A stretch of DNA of 64,000 nucleotides from Schistocephalus solidus (Eukaryota; Platyhelminthes; Cestoda; Diphyllobothriidea; Diphyllobothriidae). The DNA is taken from the NCBI GenBank assembly GCA_017591395.1, contig WEDG01004201.1, positions 39,397 through 103,396 of the forward strand, in the 5' to 3' direction. The position numbers were made by a program, and so were the translations under genes. The notes below the pieces were generated by a model. It was not told where the DNA came from, searched no databases, and worked only from the letters and a program-made list of their open reading frames with translations. This document shows, one piece after another, positions 24,310 through 35,539 of this stretch (positions are counted from its first letter, which is position 1; each line of letters begins with the position of its first letter).

Positions 24310-26030
24310 GCGAACATATTCGATGTAGAACCTCTAGTTTAGTGAAACCTCTTTCATGAAGCACCAGCTGCTCAATATGAGCAGTATTTTTAAGGGAAGA
24401 GGAAATTAATTTTGCTTTAAGGTTTCGTCTTCGACGGTTGGCCGTCAGGGTGCGTAACCGGATGTCAGGCTTCCCCTCTTAAACCGGCAAATAGATTTAC
24501 GAGGGCTATTTACGTAGGATGGCGCACTCGGAATCTGGCAGCAGAAGGTTTCTTGGCGAGTTTTCTATCAGGTAGGAATTCGTTAGAACTTAGCAGAACA
24601 CAAAACGAAAAGTGCATAAACTGCATAAATAGTCAGGTGACCCCCATAGTTACTGACGTACTGTTGGGATGCAGAATTTTCCCCGAGGTTTCAATATAGA
24701 AATGTGGACAGTGTTTTTTTGCAGTTATAGGATGAACTGTTAGATTTTGAAAGCGTAAATCGCTGGGGGAATGTAAAATACGCATGTTGGTAGGCATTTT
24801 TATAATAAACCTAACTGCTTCCTTCTGTTAAAATGGAATTACTTACTATCCCCTGTTCGCAAACCTTTTTCTAAAGAAGACCAAAATAAAGAAACAAATG
24901 GGAAAAGAATAATCAACAGGAAAAATTCCCAAATTTGGTGAAACCAGTATCAGCTATAATGTGTACCACGGAGTGTCAGGGATAACTATATTCCTTTGAG
25001 TGCAAGGTCTACTCATACCTGCAGCACGTAAACTCGACATGAACCTGGCACTGAGAGCTCTGTTTGGGATAAGTATTGGGTAGACTTGCAGGGTAATTTC
25101 TCGAGTCACAATGAGATGTCCATGTTATAAGCAGCATCTGTATCTAGCCGATACTTGATTCCCATGTCTCTCTGACCAATGGACATCACAGAAGTCAAAT
25201 TCTACCATACGGCTCTCTATCACTGCAAATGCATCTGTGATATAGACAAGAGGGTGTCAAAATATTAGAGGATCAGTCCTAAGTTTCAGGTTGCTTTTGT
25301 GGGAACTAAAACTTAGACCTATTTTTGTTTGCTCATTGCTGTTTATAAATTGACCCTGTATTGATTTAGCAGCATAGTAAGCGCGCTGCTTTATGGCCCA
25401 ATGTTATAAGAAATTCCTCAAGAAAACTGTCAATATAAGGCGTGTCATTACATGCTACCATGGGATTGCATGGACGAATATGTACTTGGCAGAAACGTTC
25501 CCCTTACACATTTTTTGCCATTCCGTGAACATTGTTTGGGGAAAGCAAATACAAAGAACATGTGTGAAAATAAAGAAAAACAGAGTGCTTCACAAATTGA
25601 GTGAAAAATTGGATCAATTTGTGTCATTAAAACGGGGTAACTAGGTCGTAAATCCGACTGTAGGTATCTGAATATGCATAATATTTGCGAGCCTAATCAA
25701 AAGAAAGCCCTATTATGTGATGTAAGAACGACGATGCCATTCGCGTGCCACACTCCCCCATCAGACATCTGACCAGCTCGGACGGTGGCCTGAAAGAGCG
25801 CTGTCGACAGTCTCAACGCATTTTCCTCACTAAAACCAATCTGACACATTTGAAGCCATTACAGGTGCACTGACCGCCGTGGCTAGGACAGCTGCCAGCG
25901 GACGGAATAAGTCGCTCCCTTAGAATGAGAGTCAGACTGCAATGACTCCTTATTAATGTGGCCTTCATGGGATTCCCACTCAGCTGGGAACCAAGTAGCC
26001 TCCACTTTTTGTTGTTGTATTTTTTTATTG
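24310..26030. other. Gene-free stretch
   Basis: No gene, RNA or clear repeat recognised. Short frames (25393-25644 and others) show no domain signature. Confidence 0.4.
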
Positions 26031-26034
26031 TGGA

Positions 26035-26265
26035 CTAAAGTGCATAAACCTGCGCCCTCTCTGATCTTCAATCCTCCTGACTCTGTCTTGGCAAAGAGCA
26101 CGGGTGGGGGAGTATAACAGAAAGTGAGTCAGACGCAGTGCAAGTTTGATTTCACTAAAATCTAATTCACGCGCAAGTCACCCTCCCTGCACCACCATAC
26201 TGTGGAGCATATGGTGGATATCGTCGAATTACGACGACCGAACTGTTGTGTGCCCCACAGTATGG
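26035..26265 (+). repeat. Dispersed repeat family A, copy 2
   Basis: Follows the 19190-19420 copy, with GCAGTGCAAGTTTGATTTCA, a TAATTCACGCGCAAGTCACC block and TGTGGAGCATATGGTGGATA. A further TGTGCCCCACAGTATGG phrase lies just downstream. Confidence 0.6.
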
Positions 26266-26269
26266 CGGG

Positions 26270-27530
26270 CGCAATAACTTTGACATTCGCGCGAAAAGTT
26301 ATATTGGAATGGAAGACTTGTGCAGCATTTACTGCACTCTTTCCTATTTTAACTACATGGGTCTAATGTCCAGATATTCAAAAAGACCGGAAACGGAATA
26401 AGTAATAGTGACAGACAAAGAAAGAAGCCCGTCTACGCTTCCCACATACATGGTTCGCTCACGATCAACCAGGTGTACAAGAAGCCAAGAAAGGGGCGGC
26501 GTGAATCACAACTGAGTGGATATGACATAACGGTTACATTAAGAAGGACCATTTAAAGCTGACTCTCTGTCTTTAGAGGGGAACTGTGTCATCCTATCAG
26601 TTGTCAGTCTCTCAAGTGCACTGTAATAATCTAAATCGTGTCAGATTGCTTGTATGAAGGAATATGCGTTTAATGCTGTAGAGACATTCTAAGTGGCGAA
26701 ACAATTCTGGCTTACCTCTCACAGGCGCCAGTGCACTGTCCGACCCAGTTGACCATCCGAGATGGGGATTGAATGTAGGTTGCTGGTGCGGCGTAAGCCT
26801 GCCTATATAAGTGTCACCACATACCTCATGTAAGGCAGTTGATAATTACCCCAGCCCGAATAGCGCGCGGTACGCAAGCACACCTCTCGCCCGACCCATC
26901 GTATTGGTTATTAAGCCTTGGTGAAGAGTTAGCCACAGGCTATATAGTCTGAAATCTGTCGGTCTCCATGCTCAAGCCAGTTTCCGAGGCATATTTGCAA
27001 GTGGATAGCTATAAATACTAATCGCCCACTCGATAATTACTGACGCATATAAACGTTGCTGCATCACAACTAAGGAGTGTGGTTAAAGAAATTAAAATAT
27101 GGACATTTATTAAAAACTTCGTCGCACTCACAAGCTAGGCATTTAATATACAATCCTGAATTTCGGTTAGTTATTAATTGCTGCTAGTCTGTGACAGAAG
27201 GATATATTTAACACGTTAGATATTGAAAAGGTGTGTTTTACTCAGAAGACAAGACATTTTTTCTAGGCACTGGTGGTTAAGGTGGTTATTTTTTCACTAA
27301 AAGACCCATTTATGTTTTCGCATTCACGCAATATTGCGAGCCAAGCTCTCTGTGGCCGAATGTGTATATAATTGGCACTTCAAATGAGTATGCCGAATAC
27401 CCACAGGAGCTTTTTTGAACCAAAACCCTTTGAGAACATACTCTGCTCCCACTGGAAAAAAAAATCACAGTTTAGACCCACTTTAATTTCCTTCGTGGTT
27501 TAATTTTATCGTTTATATTTTCACCTGCAG
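26270..27530. other. Gene-free stretch
   Basis: No recognisable gene or repeat in this mostly AT-rich stretch. Confidence 0.4.
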
Positions 27531-27536
27531 ATATTC

Positions 27537-28181
27537 TCAGGACACTTAGTTTAAAAGAAAATTTGGCTAAACATACGTTAGTTTTCGAAAAATTCTTACC
27601 AGGCCTTTACATTTATATCACTGTGTAACTACGTCAACTATGCTGGTAATCGATTCAGGATTATTTAACCTTGCGAGACAGTCAAGCCTACCTACGCTCC
27701 TTAAGATCAGAATGAGGGAACCAAGAACAAAATCACATGCAATTTTCGGAGTATAATGTATTCGTTATATATCAGATGTTTGGTAAGGCAATATCAATCG
27801 ATCTAAAGTAACTAACCACGTGCTCTGTCAGTGGATCCGTTTTCCATCAAATACCATTCATTATTAGCATTATCAAAGACGGGATCAACAAATTGTTATC
27901 CACATATACGTGAACTTCCACAACCTTAAAATGGTTGGTTAATCCATTTTCCTGTCCTATCGTTGACTGCAACTTCTCTGAATTAAAGGTTTCCCAATGC
28001 TTATCACTTTCCATCCAACCAAAGTTTTTTAGGCGCAATCTTCATCCACTGCGGAGACTGGTTATCAAGACAACTGAAATTCAAAAGACAATTTGGCGAG
28101 CATATGTTAGCTTTTGATAAATTCTCATCAGGCCTTTACATTTATATAACTGTGTAGCTACGTTAACTATGCTGGTAAGTA
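27537..28181 (+). repeat. Pair of ~115-bp direct repeats with a 415-bp interval
   Basis: CAGGCCTTTACATTTATATxACTGTGT and the flanking ~115 bp occur at 27537-27651 and again at 28067-28181, in direct orientation with around 80-85% identity by eye. The second copy ends about 10 bp before a PLE-related block. The interval contains nothing recognisable. This could be a solo-LTR-like pair, a segmental duplication, or the ends of a small element. Confidence 0.6.
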
Positions 28182-28290
28182 GAAAAAATTGTAGGGTTGT
28201 CAGGGTAGGGGGAGGGAGGGGGAAAGAAACAAAATTGAGGTCCCGCTTTCTGATCATGGTCAAAGGAATGGGGGTCACCGGGACAGGTAA

Positions 28291-28881
28291 TCAGATGCGG
28301 GCGGCTAAATTGGGGGCTTTCGGCCACGGTAATTGCACTGCCTGTATAAAATTCTTTTGAGCGCACAGGACCGGTTTGCGTAGCCTGATTGCACCTGCTT
28401 CTGCCGCAGCCAAGAGACGCTGTCCAAGGAATTTTGAATAGGTTGAGGGGACCTTGTAAATTACCCGGAAGGCCTCTTTGGTATTTACACGATGGCCTGT
28501 GTCTACCACAAGCGCGACGATAGAACTGTTTATGTTCTTTATCTGCCCTTTCCCTAACCATGCTGGGAGGTGTTCTAGTACACTTTTGGACAAACGCTTG
28601 CTCGTGCGACAGGTGAAAGAATAAATGCACATTGAGGTGGTCTGGGCTGGTAGTTTGTCCTTGCCCCCTCTGTATAGGATAGGAGTCGTCGAGATCAGTA
28701 CATGGACATCAGCTGCTGGAAAGGTGCTTGACACAGCTTGGCTTAGGCGCCTTCGCAGGAGTTCACTTGCTGCGTCCCCTTGAAATGGGACCCTGATGAA
28801 TAGTTGTTTCTTGTTTGCCGTTAGCAATGGCAGCTTTGGTTTATTTTTAAATGCCTTACACTGAAAAAAATATTTGCTCAT
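28291..28881 (-). pseudogene. C-terminal fragment of a second Penelope-like element
   Basis: The uninterrupted 196-codon minus frame reads RVPFQGDAASELLRRRLSQA early on, then TSMCIYSFTCRTSKRLSKSV, LEHLPAWL, SSIVALVVDTGHRV, AFRVIYKVP and a C-terminal VQLPWP. The order, CIYxFxC followed by a basic stretch and EHLPAWL, is that of a PLE connector plus GIY-YIG endonuclease. The residues between the CxC region and the basic helix are deleted, so the YIG half of the motif is absent. It is a different PLE family from the 22-24 kb copy. No RT domain is visible upstream on this strand (28.9-29.8 kb). Confidence 0.65.
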
Positions 28882-28889
28882 CCACTTTT

Positions 28890-31800
28890 ATCGCCTAAGA
28901 AAAAAGGCAATGCCTTTTGGACCTCTTAATGTTGTTGAAACAACTCCAAGACTACACCGCTCTTACAAAGCGGCATTGCTGATGGATCTACTTTTCTGGT
29001 AACAGTTAATTGTACTACAAGTTTTCAGTTACTGTGTGGGTGAGGCAGTTGTGGAGGGACAAGAGATAACCAATGGGATATTTGCAAAATCGTGTAAGGA
29101 CTTTAGGAATTGTACTGAAGTTACACACATAAAATTTTGAAAGCGAATTACTTTTGATTTTCGGTGACGTTGGAACCAATACAAAGCCCTTTTGTCCGGC
29201 AGAAATACACCAAATAGGGGAAACTCTATAAATTATCTTACAGGAATCCAAGGTTTATTTTACCTAACTGACAGACGGATATCCCTTGCCCTTACTTGAT
29301 ATCGAAGGAGATCATGAGCGTGAAATAAAGACGTGAAATATGCGTCAACTGGGCTTTACTAGCAGTCGGTAAACAGGCATGTGCCCACCTATAAACTTTG
29401 ATTACAAGAACAGTTAATGCAGTTGACCAATCCCGTGTCGTGCGCGTCTATTTTAAGCATTTGACGAAACATGCTGTATGCGCTCAAACCTCGCAGCCCT
29501 GAGACATGAGTAGTATTTAAGAAGGCATGCATTAAACTTCTTTTCCCAGCACAAGTAATGGATTCCATTGAAAAAGCAACCAGACATGCAAGCCTGGTCG
29601 AGCTGGAGGCAGATGGGCGGTGGTTTGAGACTAAACGACCATTTTCGTGGGTATACACGTGCCTCAACGAAGGTTTACAGCGAAAACATGTCACAGATGT
29701 GGAATCGAGACCAGGCGACGTCGATTTGGATGTGCCAGCAAATGTAAGTCAAGTTATTGTCGTTCATTAGGCTTGCATAATTTATCAGTCGGCTCAACAG
29801 AACCAACGCAGTCTTTTTTCCAGTTTTTGGCCTTTATTAGGGGTGAAATATGAAGCACGGGAGAAAAGCAGATATTAGATAGCATCCTTTGCTCCTTAAT
29901 TTTTCAATTAAATGAGAACCTACTTGATGACTTATTTCTGAGTATTGCGCGTTATTTAGACACGCCGTGAGTGGCTGTAGGATGTTAAGATATTCCATCT
30001 TGAAAAAGGAAAATAATTGTTTTTTTAAAATTAGAGCTGAAAATACTCATTTTGTTTTTTAGGCGATGCGTAAAGAATGATATATCACATTAATTTGTGA
30101 AAGTGTTTTAATTACAGTTTTCGTTTAAACTCAAATATATGCCTCAACAGCCTATACCAAATTGTTCCTGAGAACAGTTTTTGTTAAAAACGTTTTTCTG
30201 GAATGACCCACTCTACCAGATTTATTTCAGTGTTAGTAATATAGCCAGCCCAAATAAACCTCCATTGGATAGTAGGACATTTTAATTTATGAGCATTTAT
30301 TCAGAAGCATTTTAATAAACCATCCCCGAAGCTTCTATAAAAGGTTTGTTAGCGACAATTTTATAACAGCTTCTGCTTTTACTTAAAACAACAATTCAAC
30401 TGTTCCTACCGAAGGCTGGATGACAAAAATCTTATTTTCAGAGCATGTTTTGTGTTCTCTTTTACGCTCTAGAACTCTCCGTTAGCCTTTGTTTATCTGT
30501 GGTCAGTCACGACTGAACCAGTCAACATGGCGCCCCGCGACACTACCTATTTTCACATGCAAAGATCGGTTTATTCGTCTACGATTCTACTTCTCAGCGG
30601 TATGAGGGGCCCACTCGAACGGTTAACGCGGTTAATCGACTATGGAAAAATTTAAGAAGGGATAATTCGGCTGCTGCTAGTCTGATACGTCCTTACATGC
30701 TGCCTCGCATGTGCGTTGCAGGCGGTAGACGGAGGCTCACGTCACGTAAGCCGCCGAACGCAGCATACTCAACAGTTCGTCGAAAGACTAGGCAGTTCCC
30801 TCATGAACGGCAGAGGAGAGGGAGAGTAAGCCCGATATTGTGGTATTTTTCTTCATGCTTCTATAACATGTTCCCCCGTAGAAGACATCGGTCGCCCTTG
30901 AAGGCATCCCCAGCCGACGTGTTACCTCAATACCCCATTTTAAGGAGAGTCAGAATTAACAGATCCCTTTTTGATGCGGTCGTTATTGCACTCTCACTTC
31001 CACGTGATCCGAGCCTGGTTGTGGCACACATGGGAAAACTGCTTTAATTCGCGCCTTCCACTTCGTCTGCTTTCCCGCCTTTTCGACTTGAATAGGACAG
31101 AAAACTAACAAAAAAGGGAGAAAGAAAGGGAAATAAGATCGATCAAACACGTACCTTCTATATTTTTTTCAGGGCAATCATTGTGAGATGTATTACGCTC
31201 TCAGGAATTGCCCTCAGCCATGAATTTAGTCTCTCAGCGTATGGGTTTTATACGGAAATGTGCATTCTGTGATGATTATGACGCCCCTCATTCACGATCA
31301 ACTTGTGGGCGACACTCATAGACAGGCACTGCTCTCACGTGCACATGTCCAGTAGTTCTGCCATCGTATTATAGCCGAACTACGGTGTACGTGAAAATAT
31401 AGCGTAAAGTAGAGGCTGTGAATGTCAGCTCTCCCCTAATCAGGCCATTGGGAGACTGGCACGTATGTGAAATCCGAACCACCCTTCCAAAAATCCAATA
31501 TACATATTGGGAACCACGTCTGGTAGAAGAACTCTCAACAATTGCGCCTGTGTCCATCTCCGGTCATCTTCCCACTTTTGTGTCATGCGAGCAACTGCTG
31601 ACGAGTGGGGGTGAAAGGGTGGTAGATGTTTGATAATCTCTGTCACACCATAACCTAATTCACGCACAAGATACAATGGCTGCGTGGGCTATCTGGGAAC
31701 GCGCGCAGAACCTCGTCGATTTCGAATTCCTGAAGTAGTATTATTACTATACATCCATATGAGTGGCTGTGAGAAAGTTTTGGCGCAATTTGCAGTTGCA

Positions 31801-34360
31801 TCCACTTCAATGGCGAGGTAAACATAACGGGTGATATGGAAAGGTGGCCGTCAGGCTTGACCAACGGGGATGCTCATCAAAATTGTGTTTTTACCTACTT
31901 CCAATGCGTTTTCGTCAATAACTCCAGACCCAATGGATTTGGTGAGTGTTCAATTAATCCGTCTTCATGCAGGGAAAACTTGGCCTGATGTGGTGCAAGC
32001 GAATGAAGACGGATATTTCATAGTTATTGGATGATGTGTCCAACCGATCGCAATAATTATTTTTTGTCTGACAGGATTTTTACAGCCGGAAATTGCTTTC
32101 GGAGTCAAGTCTCGGAAAAATCAATCCCCAGGTCTAGAGTTTTATTACGCGTGTAGCAACTGGAACAGGCATAGTAGATAAACTAAAATGCCACGTTTCA
32201 AAACAGTACGTTCCAACGTTTCCAAATAACTGTACTGGCCTGAAGAGAAGTTATCAAAAGCAGCGCGTATACTCACCGAGTCGTCTTTTGAATCTTACAA
32301 TACGAAATATTTATAAGTGAAGATGAGAAAGAGCAACGAAAATTTGACTTTAGTAGAGTAGAAATTCAATCTTTAACAAGATTTTCAATGAATAATGAAG
32401 CAATATTTTGTTGAACGCTAACTAAATACTTTACATGAATAAACTTCCAATGAAATTTAATGTTTTAAATAAACCATTAACAAATGCCCCAGGGTTTCTA
32501 TTGATTTCCCCGGAAGAGGACTCGAATTCAACCAACTGCTGTTCTTGTCACAGAAAAACAAAGACGTTTAGGCATTTTTCAGTGGATATCTTTTAGCTTT
32601 GCACCACAGGAAGAATGCCTTGTTCGTTACGCAATTGCGAGAATTAGATTCATTTAGGGTGTTCATTATAATAGACGTTTTTGCATTAAATAAGGGATAA
32701 TTATAAAAGTTTTAATATTTATGCGCTAACTTGTTCATTATTTCTTTACCGACAGTTAATCTTATACTGCGCCAGTGTATGATAAGTTTATGCACACTAA
32801 ATTATTACCATCCTGCTAGAAAGCCACCATTAAATATTCGTTAAAACATTTTCTCATATTCACTTTGGTGTATATTGAAGCGGTCATTTAATCCATTAAA
32901 AGTTTCCAGTGAAAATCTGTCATCTCGATGTATATATTAATCTTTGCGAAAAAGAGGTATTATTATCAGAAAAATATTGATTATTGGTTTCAAAGGTACT
33001 TTAAGAATTTATTCATATAGGCATCTTTCGAGTACAGAATCTTTGCGAACCTGTTAGTGTTCGTATTATAGTCTGTCGAACAGAGCAGTCTGACTTGGAC
33101 TTCCTATATTAGGTAAAGAATAAAAACTACTGAAAATATTATTATAATCTATCAAAGTTACTACAAGAAGGAGTGTACTGCTTTTTAGCCTTTTTAATAT
33201 TTCTGTCATTGGTGTGTCTGCTCACGTCATCCTTGCTTGAAGAGGACTTGGTTGTTTTTTTCAGAAACAAAGGAGCCCGTGTTGTATCACGTGCTAAAAA
33301 TTTCCTTTTCGCAGTTCGTTGCCACCGCTGCTATAATCATAAAAGATTATACATTTTCTTAAGTGCGTCATAGGCTAATAGAACGTAGTAGCCCAGGCGT
33401 GCAGTTTAAAAAGCAACCGCGGATTTGTTTGCTCAAAACTCGAAACGCTGCATATAAAACCGAATGCTTATGGACGAAGGTCACATTCGCATGTAGACCT
33501 GGACTTTGAACTGAGTATACACGAGCTAACCCGCTCATATTAGGAAACTCAAGTGGAATTTTAATGAAGTTTACACTATGAGCCTTCTTTTGTCACAGAC
33601 TGCAGATGCAGCACGAATTAAAACCTGTCAGGCTTTCAAACTGATCGAGATTTTCACAGCCACCTGATCTTAAACAGTCGGTACACTACGTACATAAACG
33701 TGGTGGCAGTCTGAAAAAAATCCTTGGATTGGACACGCAATTTTTCCAGATGTCGGATTAATCTTTTTGGGAGACTTGAACTCCTTTGATAGGGTTTCTG
33801 CCTTCTTTGAATGCTATGACTGAAAAGTTGTGATTTGCCGAGGCACCAAGTCAGTTTACGCAGTCAACTACGGTTTCGAGATGGATAATTAAACTAATAG
33901 GTAATACGATGCGAAGCAAGGTTTTTTTCTTTGAGCACCTTTTAAGAGTATGCAGAGGGACCTTGTAAATTTACATAAACCCAAGCATACCTCTTCTTTG
34001 CATGCGAACTTTAAAGAAGACGGGTTTTGGTACAAAATAAGTACAAGTATGTAGACTTTGAGTGTTGTCTAGAAACGCAATTGCATTTAGAAGGGCATCG
34101 AATTCCACTGAAAGGGTTAAGCCTACTTAATTAGTCATCTTTTTTAACGAGTGTGATTTTTGCACGCGGCCAAAGAGGAATGCATTCAAGCATGGGTCCT
34201 GGTGTGACTGAAATACCTTCAAAACATGCTGCGTACTAATCAACATTTGTATCTCGTTTAAATAACCCTTCCTAATCGGAAATGCCTTCTAGGATTTCAG
34301 GTACATTTCCGATTGTATTCCTGCGGCAAGTAAGGGAGTTAAATAACTCGGTAAGGATGT
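28890..34360. other. Long gene-free, AT-rich stretch
   Basis: I see no gene that I can support. Notable points are a Cys-containing small frame near 29673-29770 (see findings), a locally GC-richer patch at 30480-31060 with a 116-codon Arg-rich frame (30697-31047) lacking any known domain, and a scrap of family A near 31650. The 31.9-34.3 kb part is AT-rich and otherwise featureless. Confidence 0.4.
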
Positions 34361-34367
34361 ATTGTTA

Positions 34368-34740
34368 GGTCGCTTAGACAGGACACGGGAGAAGGAACCG
34401 TCCACAGTACATGTGGATTGGCGCTAAATTCCAAGGAAATTATGTTTAGGATTAAGCTAATAGCTATGGTTAAATTTAGGGCTACGCTGAAGTTTTGCGT
34501 TGGGGGCAGACTTAATGTTAGGGTCATGATAAGCTAATGTTTTAGAGCATTCTCGAGTTAACAGTAGGGTTTAGCTTTAGGGCAGGAGAGCGGTTAAGCT
34601 AAAGAGGTGACCGTTTATTTTTATACTATGGTTAGTGTTAGCGTTAATGCACGGCTATACAAACCCTTCCTATAATCTACCGTAAGGCAATTTTTATGCA
34701 GGTGGGGAGGTTCCTATTACTGTGTCCTATTTAGGCAGCC
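34368..34740. mobile_element. MITE-like element with TTAGGG-like core, copy 1
   Basis: The left arm at 34368-34405 contains CAGGACACGGGAGAAGGAAC. The right arm at 34702-34740, reverse-complemented, reads TAGGACACAGTAATAGGAAC, giving imperfect inverted arms of roughly 35 bp. The core (34440-34650) is full of degenerate TTAGGG/GTTAGG units. No coding capacity. It lies about 165 bp upstream of the first recognised transporter exon. Confidence 0.55.
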
Positions 34741-34906
34741 ATACAAGACATCCAACCAATAAAACTGGAATACGTTTCCTTGAACTATTGTTCTCCCTCA
34801 GTCATACTGACTGCTTTACCTGATATCTAACCAGCGATTTAACCCAATTCACTCTAGACACGTAAAGACACCTCAAAATGAGTCTCGGCTTACTGTTTTT
34901 TTCCAG

Positions 34907-35081
34907 AACGACGAATCCCAGAATGCTGAGGAGGAGGAGGAGGAGGGGGCGAAAGTCAAGGCAGACAATGTCCAGTTCTCCTCAACCATAAGCATCCTTC
35001 TTAGCTGCGTTGGTGCCGTGGTGGGATCTGGTAACATCTGGCGGTATCCACGCATTGCTGCTCAAAACAGCCACTCTGAGG
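34907..35081 (+). CDS. Transporter exon 1 of those found (TM1)
   Basis: The acceptor is TTTTTTTCCAG. The exon opens with an acidic cytoplasmic stretch (five Glu in a row from a GAG run), then TM1 with SCVGAVVGSGNIWRYPRIAA, the unwound sodium- and substrate-binding helix. It ends in phase 1 at a GTACGC donor. Confidence 0.9.
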
Positions 35082-35352
35082 GTACGCAAAGAATTGCTAA
35101 GTTGCAAGATACTCCTTTTTTGTATAAGTATGAAAACGACGGGCTTCCATATACTAGACACAGCATACACCACAACACTCAAGATATTTTTTTAATTTTA
35201 CGGGATTTGAACGAAGCAACACCCAAATCTCAATTAAGATTGAAGACCAAATACAGTTGCCATAAAACCCCATTCTACTCTTGTGATAGTCGCATTCACC
35301 TGTATTCCTTTCTCAATTTACTTGCAAATCATTGTGATATTGTGCATTTTAG

Positions 35353-35536
35353 GTGCGTTCGCTTTCGTTCTCGTATGGATTTTTTCAGTCTTCCTATGGG
35401 CAATTCCTGTGACCATCATTGAGTATGCCATCGGCCGCTTTACTCGATCAGGTCCATTACTGGCGTTCCGCAAATTTATTGGACAAAAGTTAATGTGGAT
35501 TGGTGGTTGGGTGACAATGACCACATTTTTCATCAG
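35353..35536 (+). CDS. Transporter exon 2 (TM1b end and TM2)
   Basis: Follows a 271-bp intron. The joined codon gives SEGAFAFVLVW, then TM2 with WAIPVTIIEYAIGRFTR, a strongly conserved NSS signature (IP...E.AxGR), and the start of TM3 after GQKLMWIGGW. Donor GTCAGT, phase 2. Confidence 0.9.
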
Positions 35537-35539
35537 GTC

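Noticed and set aside
30528..30610. A candidate first exon of the transporter (ATG with MAPRDTTYFHM, then a GTATGA donor)
   Set aside because: The phase at that donor would put a stop early in exon 1 (34907), and nothing links the two; kept only as a possibility to test by RACE.
30697..31047. 116-codon Arg-rich frame
   Set aside because: No domain, no splice partner, and the composition fits a chance frame in a GC-richer patch.
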